Origin: Laguncularia racemosa
Lineage: Eukaryota; Streptophyta; Magnoliopsida; Myrtales; Combretaceae
Assembly: GCA_037954665.1 (NCBI GenBank)
Contig: JBBMOL010000057.1
Location: 620,001-684,000 of the forward strand
DNA length: 64,000 nucleotides
Reading direction: 5' to 3'
Shown here: positions 1 through 12,779 of the stretch, piece by piece
Numbering within the stretch: the stretch's first letter is position 1
How the letters are laid out: each line of letters begins with the position of its first letter
Translations under genes and position numbers: made by a program
The notes under the pieces: model-generated
Told to the model about the DNA's origin: nothing
Database searches by the model: none
The model's input: only the letters and a program-made list of their open reading frames with translations

Positions 1-423
1 CGTAAGGCTTCTATCAGGGAAAATCATTTCGAGATAGTGTTTATTGCGGCCCAAAACAGATGGACCAAGCAATATCCCTCCCTGCCAAAGTAAGAACATA
101 AAGAATATGATATGAATGTATCTGAAACAAGAATTTATGCTGCAAAATTTATGAGATTAAAGGATGCAAGGAATATTAAAGATGGAAACTTGCCAATATG
201 CAAAAACCAGTGGAAAGGGAAAGGAACTGACCACTATCTCTGCAATGACTCGAGGTTGTCTCAATGGCCTCAAAACAACAGCAAGAATGCGAGTCAGTGC
301 AACAACAAGACATATCTGTATGATGGCTAGAGGCAGAGCAAAGTCTAAAGGATTGTCATGCTGGAAGACCCCATTAGATGTGGCCTTCATGGGTGCCGGA
401 CATGAACCAGCATTTGCCGCCAT
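1..423 (-). CDS. CHX: Cation/H+ exchanger (CHX family), first two coding exons, partial
   Basis: Plant CHX proteins are membrane cation/proton antiporters of the CPA2 family that help set K+ and pH balance in endomembranes or plasma membrane. Exon 1 (232-423, 64 codons) starts at the ATG at 421-423 and carries the family's N-terminal signature CPAPMKATSNGVFQHDNPLD, then the first membrane segment (ALPLAIIQICLVVALTRIL) and RPLRQPRVIAEIV. It ends at a GTCAGT donor. A 150-base intron (82-231) ends in TTTGGCAG, and exon 2 (1-81) continues in frame with GGILLGPSVLGRNKHYLEMI. The reading across the splice gives the family's AEIVGGILLGPS. The rest of the gene (about 700 residues) lies outside the window. 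It resembles the CHX18/CHX20 group by memory of those N-termini; the exact subfamily is not settled. No break is visible in the part present. Confidence 0.93.
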
Positions 424-2230
424 TTTGCATCAAAGTCCACACAACTTCTCAGGAATTCCTTATTCAGTTCCTGCACAAATAGAGTCATATATTTAGACAA
501 ATCAATGATAAATCGTATCATTACATAAACTCAAGCAAGCTTCTTGTATATTCAGGATTTCAGAGTAAAAGAATCCATCCAATCCTTTCACCAACACGAG
601 AAAGTTTTCTCTATAAGTGATACTTCAAATGAGTCCCGATGCAGTAGGTAAGAACAAATCAAACACATGGGAGTATCTGTTATCACCCGTGGTAGTTTTT
701 GAACTACCAAAGTCTTGCTGACACTAGCTATTAAACTAATTCATTTTCATTACCAAATTAAAAGAAAAACCAATTATCATAGGTTTGGTTTATTCAAGGA
801 CTGTCGCTATAACATTTTGGGTCTAACATAGTAATCCTGGAAAACCCAGAAGAAATCCTATGGCGGTTTTGTTCTGCCTAACATGCCAGAATCCCATGGA
901 CATCACTCCTCATTTTCTTTAAGAAAACAACCAATTAAAAAGATGCCAAAACTTCAATCATCGTCATCATCAAGTTAGACAGAAACATAGCTTCTTGATC
1001 TTGACTGATGACCATTGAAGAAATTAAAAAACAAACAAGAAAGAAGTAAAAACAAGCAAACCCAGATTACGTGTTCACAACCTTGCTTCTGAACATAAGC
1101 ACCCACGACTTTTGCATTATCAATATATAATACACAGATCATTGATTTTATAAATTACATGCCATTTTGCTAAATTATAGATTTGTTTACCAGGGAGATT
1201 GTTCTTATCAGCATCACCTAAGGCAGGATTCCGAGCCATTTAAAAAAATATCTATGACAAAATTAGAAAATCTGCTATTTTCAAATACTTATCGCAATCA
1301 ATCAAGAACTAGAATATTCGGGAATAAAGTTAGTAGCTTGCTATTTATATCAGGAATTACAATATATCATGCTCACTTTCTTTCCATATAAAGCTTTTAT
1401 TAACAATGAAAAAAAAAAAAAAAGAATAAAGAAAGAAAGAAAGAAAGAAAGCACCTATTGCATGCTAAGCCACTGCCTCTGAAATTGAACACATTCCATA
1501 TGCAAACCAATTCTTGGATTCATACATAAACCCGACTCGAACTAGATGAAATAATCAAGAAAAAGTTAGAATGATCTCCAAAATCATTTGAATCAATCCC
1601 AATACACATAGGCTCCATTAATCCACAAGGCTTCGAAGAGAGAAAGAAACTTCCCCCAATTACATACTATCATATGTAATGAATATTTAATACAGATTCC
1701 ACTCATACTTCATACCATTCGGAGAAGTTTTATTCTATGAAGCATCGTTTTCCTATTAACCATATGAGCAAATAAACTTATGTACACATGAAACTTGATA
1801 AATTTCCTTGCATATAAATAATCCTAATCATTAATAGCTCAAAATATATATATATAAACAAGAAGAAAAATACAAAAAATAAAACCATGAAATTTCTATA
1901 CTGTAGGAACATCCAGTCCATCATCTCTTATTGCAATGAAATTTAGGACGATGGATTGAACGGAGGGACAGTCATACAAGCAGGGAGGGAGAGAGATACC
2001 TAAATAACGATCAAACCTCTGATGAGACCTTATCTGTATGCATTAGTTTTTTCTACGTATATACGTAGTATATATCTATGTGTTACGAGTGTAAGTAATG
2101 GATGCATGCACGTATTGCAAGCAACAGCGCATAGTGTGTAATTCGAGAGAGAGAGAGAGGCAAATTCGCCTAGAATTGGCTTTCCGTTTAAATAGAATCC
2201 GTATCGAAGAAATTCCACTTCTGCCATTAT
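424..2230 (-). promoter_or_regulatory. Probable CHX leader with a 5'-UTR intron, plus upstream region
   Basis: Reading the minus strand, a good donor (TTTAG|GTATCT, exon end at 2000) and a good acceptor (TTTGTGCAG, intron end at 471) would frame a leader intron of about 1.5 kb, leaving a 47-base leader before the CHX ATG. The presumed leader exon (about 2000-2220) contains a CT-rich run on the minus strand (GA repeat near 2144-2158), common in plant leaders. This is inference from splice-like sites; no transcript data are available. The interior holds an AAAG microsatellite but no other gene. Confidence 0.45.
1427..1451. repeat. AAAG microsatellite
   Basis: About six tandem AAAG units follow an A-run (1410-1423). 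They lie inside the putative CHX leader intron. Confidence 0.9.
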
Positions 2231-5200
2231 TGTTCAACTATTAGGGACTACCATAAAATCTCGAGTGATACTTCTATATGCTTGGATTGTAAGTATCAGT
2301 AATATTCTTATATATAGTAAATTTTATATATCAGTAAAGATAATTGAATATCATAATTATGTATTTGCATATTATTTATAATTATTCATTATTTATCTAT
2401 ATCATAATGAGAAAGTATAAATTTGTTTCAATTTTATTATAATCTTTATAAAATAAGTTGTTTTAATGCCTCCACACACCAGCTAAGCACGAGCTAATTT
2501 GTGTCACTTTTTCTTTTTTATTTTTATTTTCTTAAATAAAGGCAATTGTCAAGTTTAAAGTGGATACGAATATTCTATTTTCTATTCGATCACATAAATA
2601 TATTGATAAATTGTTGCGCACAGGTGTTTGTATCCGAAGAAATCTTTCTATTGTAAACTTAAATTTAATTTTGGATTTTTTTTCTTACTAGCTTTGGATA
2701 TTAAACGATATTTCAAATTTATCCAAGTAATTATTTTTTCTTCTGGATTTAAAATAATTTAAGTAGAGATAATAATTACAATGGCAACCCCTTAATTATC
2801 GAAAAACTAGATTTTGCTATCCAAATTCTTTGATAAATCAACATGTAAACTTTCTATATATATATATATATAATTTAAGGGAAGGTTCGGCATAATGCAT
2901 GAAATTACCAAATTAAACTATCTCCCCTAAAATATATGCTATTAATAAGGTATTTATGCTGAGATGTAATTCGAAATATAAAGCTTTTTGCTTTTTGTAA
3001 TTTCATCATTTAAAAGTTGTAAAAGAAAACGTTATTTTAGATAGTGAGAAAACAATTATTATATATTTTTTAGACATTTATATCACAATTGTTTTACCTT
3101 TAGATGTTCTGAAACCGGATTAAAAGAAAATGAGCAAATTTGCTGGTGGGATGTATTTTCTAATAAAAGAGTCACAGCTTTTGCAAGCAATTTACAAGCA
3201 TACTATCTATCAAGGGTATGTATTAATCTTGAAGAAAAAAGTGATAGCACACTTTTATAATCGTTACTAACACACGAACGGTATCCCATGCCCATTTGCA
3301 AACGAAAATAAAAGTTTCCATTTCTGAAATATGAACTAAAGTGGGAAGAGGAAATCTAAAAGGGCAAGTTCTTTTGCTTTCAACTGAGTTTGGAAATTAT
3401 TTATATATATCTGTTTTTTAAAGGTTGTCTCTATAATATCTCAACCAATCATAACTAAAAATCTAATAATTAATATAATAGTATGATTGTAGAATGTAGG
3501 TGATGATATTGTAATCATAAATATTAAATTCAGTGGCTACCAAAAAGGATAGCTCCAACTTTCTTAATTAGATCAATTATTCAAGTTTTTTTATTATGTT
3601 ACTATTATTATTTTTTTAATCCACAGGCCTTTCTTTCTAAACTTTTAGAGTTAGAAAGTTCTCTCTTCTTAAGAGCTTATTCCATCATTTTATGAGCTAA
3701 GATTCATGTAATTAAATAGTATAAATACGTCTTTCAATAGGGTGGACTAATTCGATTCCCCCTTTCAATAATTGTAATAAATAGAAGTTAGTAATAAAAA
3801 AAAAATCCAATGTTAATGGCTTTTAACTAGTTAAAATTGTAATTCAACCTTTTAATATTTTTCTATGCATTTCCCAACCCACCCACCCCCCATCCTTTTT
3901 TTTCATACATATCTTCATTTCTTTATCATGCATAATTTGAGTTTGCATTAATCCACTAAATTAAAGTGCTAGGTTACAATGTGAGCTACTCTTCCTTTCC
4001 CTAACCCTCATTTGTTATCTACATAGTAAGTAATTTTCCAATCAATTTGAGAAGAAACAAAAGCATTCAGGTACTTGAATCCAATAGTCCTAGAGTTCTC
4101 TAATATATAGACCAAGAACTTATAGAATTCACATGGAGGACCAAGGTTTAGAGGTGAGCTTGAAGTTGTTAGCAAAAAGGAACATTTAGGGTAGGACGGA
4201 AAATTATTATTCATAAATCACTTAATGAATTAGCTATGATAAGTAGTGGGAAAGTATTGAAATAAGTATTAAATTAGAGCCCCTTCAATAGTGAGAGGCT
4301 ATGCCTTAGTGGTAAAATAGCAAAAATCAATCATGATCACAAAAGTTTATGTTGTGCTAGGTTTGTGGTGGCTAATTAAGTCACCTATAAAAGGGAAACA
4401 AGTTAGACAATGAGGGTGCTAGAGTTTATTCCAACGTGATCACTCTGACATCTAAGTTAACACAAATAGGAAATGGATAGGATATAAAAATACCGGGAGT
4501 ATCAAGGTCCTAGAAAAAAGGTGTTTTTCCTAGTAGTCTTCAACCTCTATTTATAAAGGTTATGGATGATCCCAACATGGGAAGTGCATTACTTTTCAAT
4601 ATCTTCTCCTAATATTATGGGAGCATATTTTTTACTAGCCCCTTTCCTTATCTATATTATTCTTTCGTGCTTATTTGTTGTGGGGATAGATACAAAGATC
4701 CGAGCTGGAGGAGGTCGGGAATTTCAAACTTAAAGTCGAGCAATTATGTGCTAAAATGAAATGGGACATATTGACATAGGCAAGTAGAGCTTAAATAGGA
4801 GTTTAAGTGGGCTAAAAAGAGCCTTAGGAGTTTAAGCCCAAAATGCTCTACCAACAGTTTCCTTAAACTATATCAAAATTTTGGATCTAGATTCATGTAC
4901 TCAAACTTAACTAAAGGATGTTAACTAATGCTAAAAGATTAGTCTTAATGTTGGAGAAGTGATAAGAAGTGTGCCCTAAGATCTATGATTAAAGAAGATT
5001 TTTTTAGAATTAAGGTTTGAATCAGGTTTTAGACTTCCTAAAGGCATGTGGATATCTAGCACTACTGGGGAGAAATTTCATATTAACTTCAAATATGCAA
5101 AGTTTTCTAACAATTTTTTTAGTTTTAGGAGACTACATAACATGAGAAAGTAGTGTATCCACCATAGAAGTCTTGGGGTTATTTTTGGACCATTTCTAAG

Positions 5201-6100
5201 GCTTCAAAAATTTGTGATGGCATATGTATGATGTTAATAAGATGAAAATCGTAGATAAGGAAGAAAAGGGAAGTTGTAGAATTGCATGCCTCTAAAGCGC
5301 TACAAAGAGAATTCCAACTATCTCAAAAGGAGAGTGAGTTATAGTGAGCTTAATTGAAACCCATAAAATTAAACTCAATTATATCCAGAAAAAAATACAT
5401 ATTATAATCCAAAGGATATTAAAATCACAATCCTATATCTTAATCGCATAGAGCACTCCTAGTCAATTTTGATAATTTAGTTTAGTAAATTTTGTTCCCC
5501 ATTTTAAAAAACCAAAAATTTAGCTATTTAATTTATAGTAGGATCACTATGGTCTATTACTTAGTTCAAACTCCCTATAAATCAAGACCTTATGCTCACC
5601 ACTATACTGCACTTTTATGCCAACACACTTGCCAACTTTTCTTAACTACAAATCCATCTTTTCAAAAAAGAAAATGTAGAAGTATAGGTAATTGAAAACC
5701 TTTGACATTGTTGAAAACAATCAACAAGCACTAAGAATCTAAATTTGAATGGTAAAGATCATGTTGACTTTTAGTTATCTAGATCAATTTTTCAATTAAT
5801 CATGTATTTCAATGAGGACCATTCATGAGCAATCCTTAATTAGCTATAAGTTCATGTTGTTGTATAGGTTTAGAAACATGATTATTAGTGCACACGCCAT
5901 TCTCATATAGTAAGTATGCTACATACTTATGTTATAATGGCTAGAGACTCATTTTATTTCAATGCATTTCATGTCTTAGGAAAAATCTAAGTTAACTAAG
6001 ATCTTTGAAATGATAACAGCCATTCAAATATCACTTTAATTCACAATCTTTCTTACTATTTTTGCTACCAAGGATCATATCTATAATAGCCAAAATAAAT
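2231..6100. other. AT-rich intergenic DNA, no gene seen
   Basis: Both strands hold only short open frames with no family resemblance. Poly-A/T and TA runs are frequent (for example 2850-2872). Parts are probably very old repeat remains, but I cannot assign them. Confidence 0.6.
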
Positions 6101-7960
6101 AAAGTAAAATAGATTAAATAATAGTCTTAATGTTGAGGGCAATATTAGAATTCCAAGGGTTAGATAAGGGCTTATTTATTTAACCAAGAAGTTTAAACTC
6201 TACAATTTAAAATATACGCTTCTTTTCTACATCTATTTCTTTCTTTTCTTCCCTTTCTCAACCCTATTGCACTCATGGAAAACTAACATCCTAGTCAACG
6301 CATGGATCCATTAAACGAAGGTAAGTGAAATGTGTTTTTCCTTATCTTTTTCTTTGTTTCTCAATGTTAGACTTAGATTAAAAGTGGGGAACATGTTTTA
6401 GAAATGAAACCATCACACAATCTTGGAGAGGGAACTTGGTAGGAACAATTTGGCATTCAAGAAAAAAGAGTAAGTAGTTTACAAGTGATACTGAATACTG
6501 TGAATGCTATGAACTTATTGGAATCATTATTAAAACAATTGCATTAGGATGGATGACTTTTGAAAGGAGAATGTTCAAGGGACAATAATTACAAGTAAGT
6601 ATTTTGAAGCTAGTGTAGTTTTAATGAAATTAAAGTGTCATTGTAGTGAACTTAGAATAGGATTATGAAAATTCAAAGATTAAGTATAGATTTGAGGGTA
6701 GTAATGATTAGGGGATTGGAGACTTTGAAAGAAATTATTGTTTTTGTGATTGTGATAGGAATTTAGAAGTTCATGAGCATAACATGATCATGTTGCACTC
6801 ATGTACTTCATGCTTACGGATAGTTTTGAGTATTACATAGCCGTGTAAAAGTTAAAAAAGCGTTCAATGAGATACACGGGCAAGAAACACAATTGTGTTT
6901 TTTCCCGTATTCCTCCACTCGTTTAGTATACCTAATACATAGGCATGAATATGCCTGTGTACTAAGCTGTATTGAATTTATGTCCTTCTAAAGTTGAATT
7001 TTCCATTAAATTTCAATCTCTAACCTTTCCTAACCTATTTAAATGCCTAAAAATAGATTAAACTAGTTGTTATAGGATCCTTAAGCTTATATTTTTATAA
7101 ATTTGAATAAGTTTAAGGTTTAAAAAAATTAAAGAATTATGAAGAGATTATTCTATTAAGTACGTGTATACTATATTTACTGATTATGTGTGTTAGGCTA
7201 AAATTGCAAATGGATTTAAATTATACTTAAGAATTAAGTATTTGTTGCTTATGTTTGTCTAGGTCCAAAGAACCAAGAGTACTAATGATCTCAAGGTGGC
7301 ACCTTAATGATCAATGTGTAAAGTTATCCTTAGTGAAGTCATGTACCCAAATAATCCAGATAGATTTAAGACTTTTGGACTCATAGACATTGGAGAGTAC
7401 CAAATCCTTAGATATTCCAACTAAATTCTACCTATGTTTATGTTTCTACATGGCATGCATGTGTGATTGTTGGTATATACTATATTAGGTTTTAACTCAC
7501 CCTTCATAAGACTCATTTTCAATTGTAGGTTCATGTGGTGAGATAGTAGCGTATAATGAGACTTTAGTAGACGCAAATCCAAACATGGGAGAGGACGTAA
7601 AGTAGGTGTACCATGATGAATGACTAGAAGAATAATATTTCCTATGTCAATGTATTTAGTTATGTTTAGTATGAGACTCCAATTATATTTATGTACTAGT
7701 ATGCTTCTGTTGTGCTTAATTATAGGAGATAAACTCCAGTTTTAATTTCTGTAGTCTTATATGTATTTGTGGATACAAAGTGAGACTTTAAAGAGCTACT
7801 CACTAATGTATATGGAGAATCAATTTATGAGGTCAGGGAGACTTTATAATTGTGCAAAGTCTTAGTAAATTTCTAAGTCTTTATGTGTCATCACTCAGTG
7901 ATGACACATGGTGGACTGTATTCATTTTAGATTCTGAGACGTTATAATATCATTGAGATA
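6100..7960 (+). repeat. Probable decayed gypsy-type LTR (plus orientation)
   Basis: A pyrimidine-rich leader-like stretch (6225-6265) and, further on, the motif TTTTAACTCACCCTTC (about 7491-7506) followed by TTGTAGG resemble the mid-part of plant Tekay/Del-type LTRs, which carry a conserved GCTCACCC segment (seen in opposite orientation in the LTRs near 13.2, 36.9 and 43.9 kb). No clear TG...CA ends or target duplication could be fixed, so the limits are approximate. Confidence 0.35.
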
Positions 7961-8019
7961 TGCAAGAAAAAATATGTTAATATCAATCTAATTCAACATA
8001 AATCTTACTTTTAAGTAAA

Positions 8020-8520
8020 TCTATATTATACAAGAGTAATTAAAAGATTTCTAAACTATGGACGTAATGCTTGTTTAAGCCTATAAAGAGATTTCCTACG
8101 ATGACAAGTTAAAGAAGGATTTGGTTCTATAACTTGTTTGGGTGGTTTCATGTAGATTGTTTCTTTTGAATCTCTAGAGATGAATGTGTTGTTGACATTG
8201 AGCTAATGATATTCCTAAACTTTCACTGCTACAATTGCCAAAAGACATCAACTATAGTTAACTTTTATGACTAGAGCAAAAGTTTTTGTAAAATCTTCTC
8301 CTTTGATCAGATTAAATCATTTAGCAAACTAATTTAACTTAATGCTTCTCAATTGATTGATCATATTTGTACATGATATTAGAAACTCATTTGCACCTAG
8401 CCGCTCTTGCTTTCTCAAAAGTAAATCTTCAAAAGACCAAGTATTATTTTCTATGAGTGCATCAAATTCTTTCTCCACTACATGCTTCCATTGTAGACAA
8501 CATATTGTCTACTCACAAGC
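8020..8520 (-). pseudogene. Ty1/copia reverse transcriptase relic
   Basis: The minus strand, read with stops and small frame changes, gives the Copia reverse transcriptase order: EKEFDALIENNTW, then GEDFTKTFALVIK (family GxDFxETFAPVxK), LLAIVAVKV, LNVNNTFI (family LDVxNAFL) and KSLYRLKQALRP (family KSLYGLKQAPR). Several stop codons interrupt it, and the downstream YVDD segment is not found. It is a dead fragment. The flanks (to about 9.5 kb) may hold more of the same element but are too decayed to call. Confidence 0.8.
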
Positions 8521-8529
8521 GACTCAACT

Positions 8530-10280
8530 ACAACAAACTAATCAAGTGAGTTTAATGAAACTAATCATAAATTGTAAGAACAATTACCTTTACTGGATAT
8601 GAAGAGAGGATTTTCTAAAGATTCTTCATCATTAAATACTTCATTACAAACATAATCTTTCAAATACTCAAAAGGATGCCTAATTCATTGAGAACAAGTT
8701 AGTATAGACTCAGGTTCATCGAACATTTGAAAAAAGCTATAATGAAAGGTACACAATTTATGACTCACGACATTGATGGTATGTTCATCAAATGAATGAG
8801 AAATTTGAAAGGTGCCTAATGACATCATTAGTAAATGAATTAAAGGTGCTTTGGTGTTGTAAAGAATGAAAATTAATTTTATATGAGTTGTTTGAAATGC
8901 TCGTGATTGTAATCAAAACTTAGTGGAAAGTGATCTTCATAGAATTTGACATGACAAGTGTCAATGATTTTCTTTATATACAATTGAAGGCAAAGTAATG
9001 GATCCATCATAACCATATGACTCATTACTATAGTAAATAATTCAAATAGCCCACTAAGTGTTCATGTATGATTGTTTTCTTTTTTGCTCAAGGAAAGGCT
9101 TGTGTAGAGTTACAATTATAAGTTGGAATGTCTATGAATATGCACTACCTTTCTATACTAACTTTAATTTGGTGTAGTAAGCTTGCACTATCAAACCAGG
9201 TTAGCAACTGCTCAAGATTTACCTCCTAATTTCTTAGATTTTCAACCATTTGCTTTGAGAGAGTCACTCTTCTAAGTCAAGCCAAATATCTCAAGCAAAC
9301 TATAAATACACAACACTTGCATGTAGGTTTTGGTTAGAGGAATTGAGTAGCCATGATCAAACCATAGAATCATACTTAATATAATCATTAAAAGTTAGAC
9401 CCTCTCTACTAATGGCATTGTAATCAATGATTACACACCACTAGCATGGAGACTTTCCAAGCTAAGTAGCTTGCTCCTTTTTATGGGTGCATGATAAGAA
9501 GCTCTCTTGGTTTGTTGATAGGGTTAATGAAGTATGGTGAGAATGAATCACTTGAGAGATTAATCTAAAATGACTTCTAGTTAATCTCACTTCTCTAGGC
9601 CTATCAGCAAAGTGAATGAACTCATCATTTAAGAGATTTATTTGGATTAACTTCTTCTTGATCTTATTTATTATCTCATTAGTATTTTTTTGTTTGTGAG
9701 ATGAAAACAAAATTAGCTCCTGTACATAGAGAGCTAGCAAAGAGTGTTGAGATTAAAATAATTTGACTAATGTATATTGTATATTATACGCATCCATTCT
9801 TATATATAAAAGGAGAGAGAGATATATGTATGATTTACTGTAAGAAGCAAATATGAATTATTTTTAAAGATTTAGTAAGATACAATTTACAAATAAAATA
9901 TAAAACACATTACAATCTCTTAAACCTTCCATCACATATGGATGATCTCCTATATCTATCTAGTTATATTTCATTGATCTCATAAATCAAGATGTTTTCT
10001 TAAATCTATTAAGCCATATTTGGTTGATCACCTAACTTTATTTGCTACTATATCATAATCATTTCAATAGATTACAAGTTTAGAACTTGAAACTTACCTT
10101 CGAAAGTCCATTATTAGATTCTTGAAATGGGAGTGCACTCGTTGCATTGAGGAATTGACTAAGATTAAACTAATCGGTTCCATGATCTGTCTAAAAACTT
10201 GTTGCTTAATGAGATGGGATATAGAATTCAATAAAGGTAAGCATGCACCCTCCAAAGTCATACATCTTTGACTTTATGCT
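8530..10280. other. Intergenic DNA, no supported gene
   Basis: A 92-codon minus-strand open frame (9462-9740) has no recognisable domain, is rich in Lys/Ile/Leu as expected of random AT-rich DNA, and is not counted as a gene. The rest is AT-rich with no clear structure. Confidence 0.5.
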
Positions 10281-10289
10281 TTGGAAAAT

Positions 10290-10800
10290 ATGATTATCTA
10301 GGAATGATGAGATTTTTTTAAGCTAAACAATGGGGCTGATAATGTATTGCATTTGATTAGAAGTTTGCATATTAGGCGCAAGGCAGACAATCCAAAAATA
10401 AGTCCAGTGTCGAAATGCAAAACTTGTGTTGGAAGGCTCCCCATGAGGGATTGGTAAGGCTAAACACAGACGGATCGGTCATTACTTTGATAGGTCAACC
10501 GGCTATTAGACAAGTTGTTAGAGATAATCAAGGAAAGTGGAGATTGGGTTTGCAGGAAAGTAGGCAAAATAATATTTTATCAGCTAAATTATTGGCAGTA
10601 TACTAGGGCTTGCATTTTTGCCTACAAAAAAAAATCTTTTACATGTTGAGATCAACATTGATTGTAGAGCTGCTATTATTCTTTTAAGCCAATTATCTAA
10701 CCTAAAATTGAGGAGAGTAGATCTTCAAAGACTGATGGGAGCATATGGCTCTAATGCTTTGATCTTAGGCGATTAACTTCTGCTCTTTTTGTTGGACTTC
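10290..10800 (+). pseudogene. LINE-associated RNase H (RVT_3-type) relic
   Basis: The open part (10415-10606) reads CWKAPHEGLVRLNTDGSV, matching the plant RNase H-like domain start (WxxPxxGxxKxNxDGS), then VVRDNQGKWRLGL (family VIRDxxGxWxxGF) and AKLLAVY. After a stop, the frame continues with HVEINIDCRAAIILL (family ExDsxxAvxLL). In plants this domain is found at the end of LINE elements and in retrotransposed copies. The first catalytic Asp of NTDGS is present, but the segment between it and the next block is shortened and a stop interrupts. No upstream reverse transcriptase was recognised. Nonfunctional fragment. Confidence 0.8.
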
Positions 10801-12779
10801 TATATATATTCAATCTAGTAATGCATCTGTTAATTACCGAAAAAAATTGTATATTAACTCTATGTACATATGTGTTAAGAGAAATGTAGAAGAAGCCTCT
10901 AGTCTAAATTGTTTAATATCTCAAATATATGGATAAAGACAAGAAATGATTAATGAAAAGGTAGTACTAATTCAAAATTTTCTGCTATTGTCATTTCATT
11001 TCTTCCAAAACTATTTGTCCTCTATGAAAAATGCCATACAATATGCTATTAATCAATAAAAAAATAAAATAAATTACACAAACTTATAAAATTTTAATAT
11101 TTTTTAAACATTAATTAATTAAATATACTAATTAAATGCCATGCCACCTCCAAGTCAACCAAACTTACAATCAGTTACCATGTCAATTTTTCAAAAAAGT
11201 GTAAACGCTAGCTTTTAAAAAGACTAAAAATACATAAAATTTTTAAAGTTATCAATAGAGATCATGTAAAAGATGCGGAGTTAATCAAGCTTCAATCCCA
11301 CATTCTATAACTGAGCGAATAAACGCTTGTATATAAGGAAAACTATAGATTCATTTTGAATAGAAGACAGGTTTAATAAGATATTTCTAACTTCGAATGC
11401 TTCTTTCATAACCCTTAATAAATAGAATAATCAAAATCATTTATCATTTTTTCATATATTAAAAGTTCAATAAAAAATGTATTTTTATTATTTTGTGTAT
11501 GGTTCTATTAATAAAATTATAAAACAAGTGTTAAAAAACTTATAATATAGTAATACAAATATTGATGACTTAAAAAAAAATGAAAATCATATAATAATCT
11601 CCAATATAACAACAATTTAATAGCTTGTAAGCGCTCGCACCGGTTTTTCCTCCGCTTGTTTGTATGTTTTGTCGACAGGGAAAAGATGTGATTAATGTTT
11701 CGTAGAGTGGGGGATGAAGTAATTAGGTAGGTAGGATTGCTTTTATGAGGTTATGTCATTACGCTACAATTGGAGAACATGCACGCAGCTCCTGCCATTC
11801 CGAGGGCTAGGTCGTCGATTTCTTACCATCAGCCAATGTTTATTTCTTTTCTTAGTAATTTGAAGAAATGAAGATTCCGATCGAGAGAGAGAGTCAATAC
11901 ACTCCTAGCCAGCTGAACTCTTGCAAAAGTAAAGTGCCAAAATATGAGATTTTTGTGGAAAAATATCCAGGTAAATCGGGGATATATATTATTTTAATCA
12001 AGCATATTTATAATTTTAATATTATTCATTGAAACTGTTATAAAAGTTAAGTTACTAAAAAATTTAATAGTTAGATTATGAATTAGATAGTTCTACCGAC
12101 AAAATTGTAGAATGTTTATTTTATATATTTTAAATTTAAATAAAAATTTTTTGATGCTAGCACATTATTATATATAAAACAAGGTTACCTAATATTATCT
12201 AACAATATGAAAGTCTATGTTATATCCCCTTTTTTCACATAACTTCTTCTAGATCATAGATTAAATTCCCTCAAATGAAACAAAATTTAGAATCATAATA
12301 AAAAGTATTATATACTAAATGAACACGTACATGCCATGTGTATGGTTAAAATAAAAAAAAATCAAATATAATATATATTGAAAATATCCAATTTGTTGAA
12401 ATTTTGTCTTCTTATTAAAAGTTCTCATTATGATATATAAAAAAATAAAAACTATCAAAGTAAACAAAATTTATCAGTCTGCGAAAATTACCTTCAATTA
12501 TTAGTGAAATAAAGGCATACTCTGATTTAACTTATTGGTAGAATATTAGTTTTCTAAATGTGTGATACAAAAAATACCAATCTCATGCACTTTAATATTA
12601 TTGATATATTAGTTAAATAACAAGCATTCTTCCCTTGAAAACAAAATCATTAAAAAAAATAATAATAAGATACTCATTATGGCATGTTTGTGCTATGCAG
12701 GGTTAGATAAGTCATGAAACATAGTAAATTATCCTATATTTGTACACACATTCTCATGATATTAGCTTTTTTCCTTATT
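10800..12779. other. AT-rich intergenic DNA, nothing recognised
   Basis: No coding signal on either strand. A GC-richer patch (about 11625-11840) stands out in composition but has no open frame or match I recognise. Confidence 0.6.

Noticed and set aside
4300..4330. tRNA-like GGCTATGCCTTAGTGGTAAA
   Set aside because: It resembles a D-arm A-box word, but no matching acceptor stem, anticodon arm or T-arm follows.
9462..9740. 92-codon minus-strand frame as a gene
   Set aside because: No domain, biased composition, and no splice or start support.
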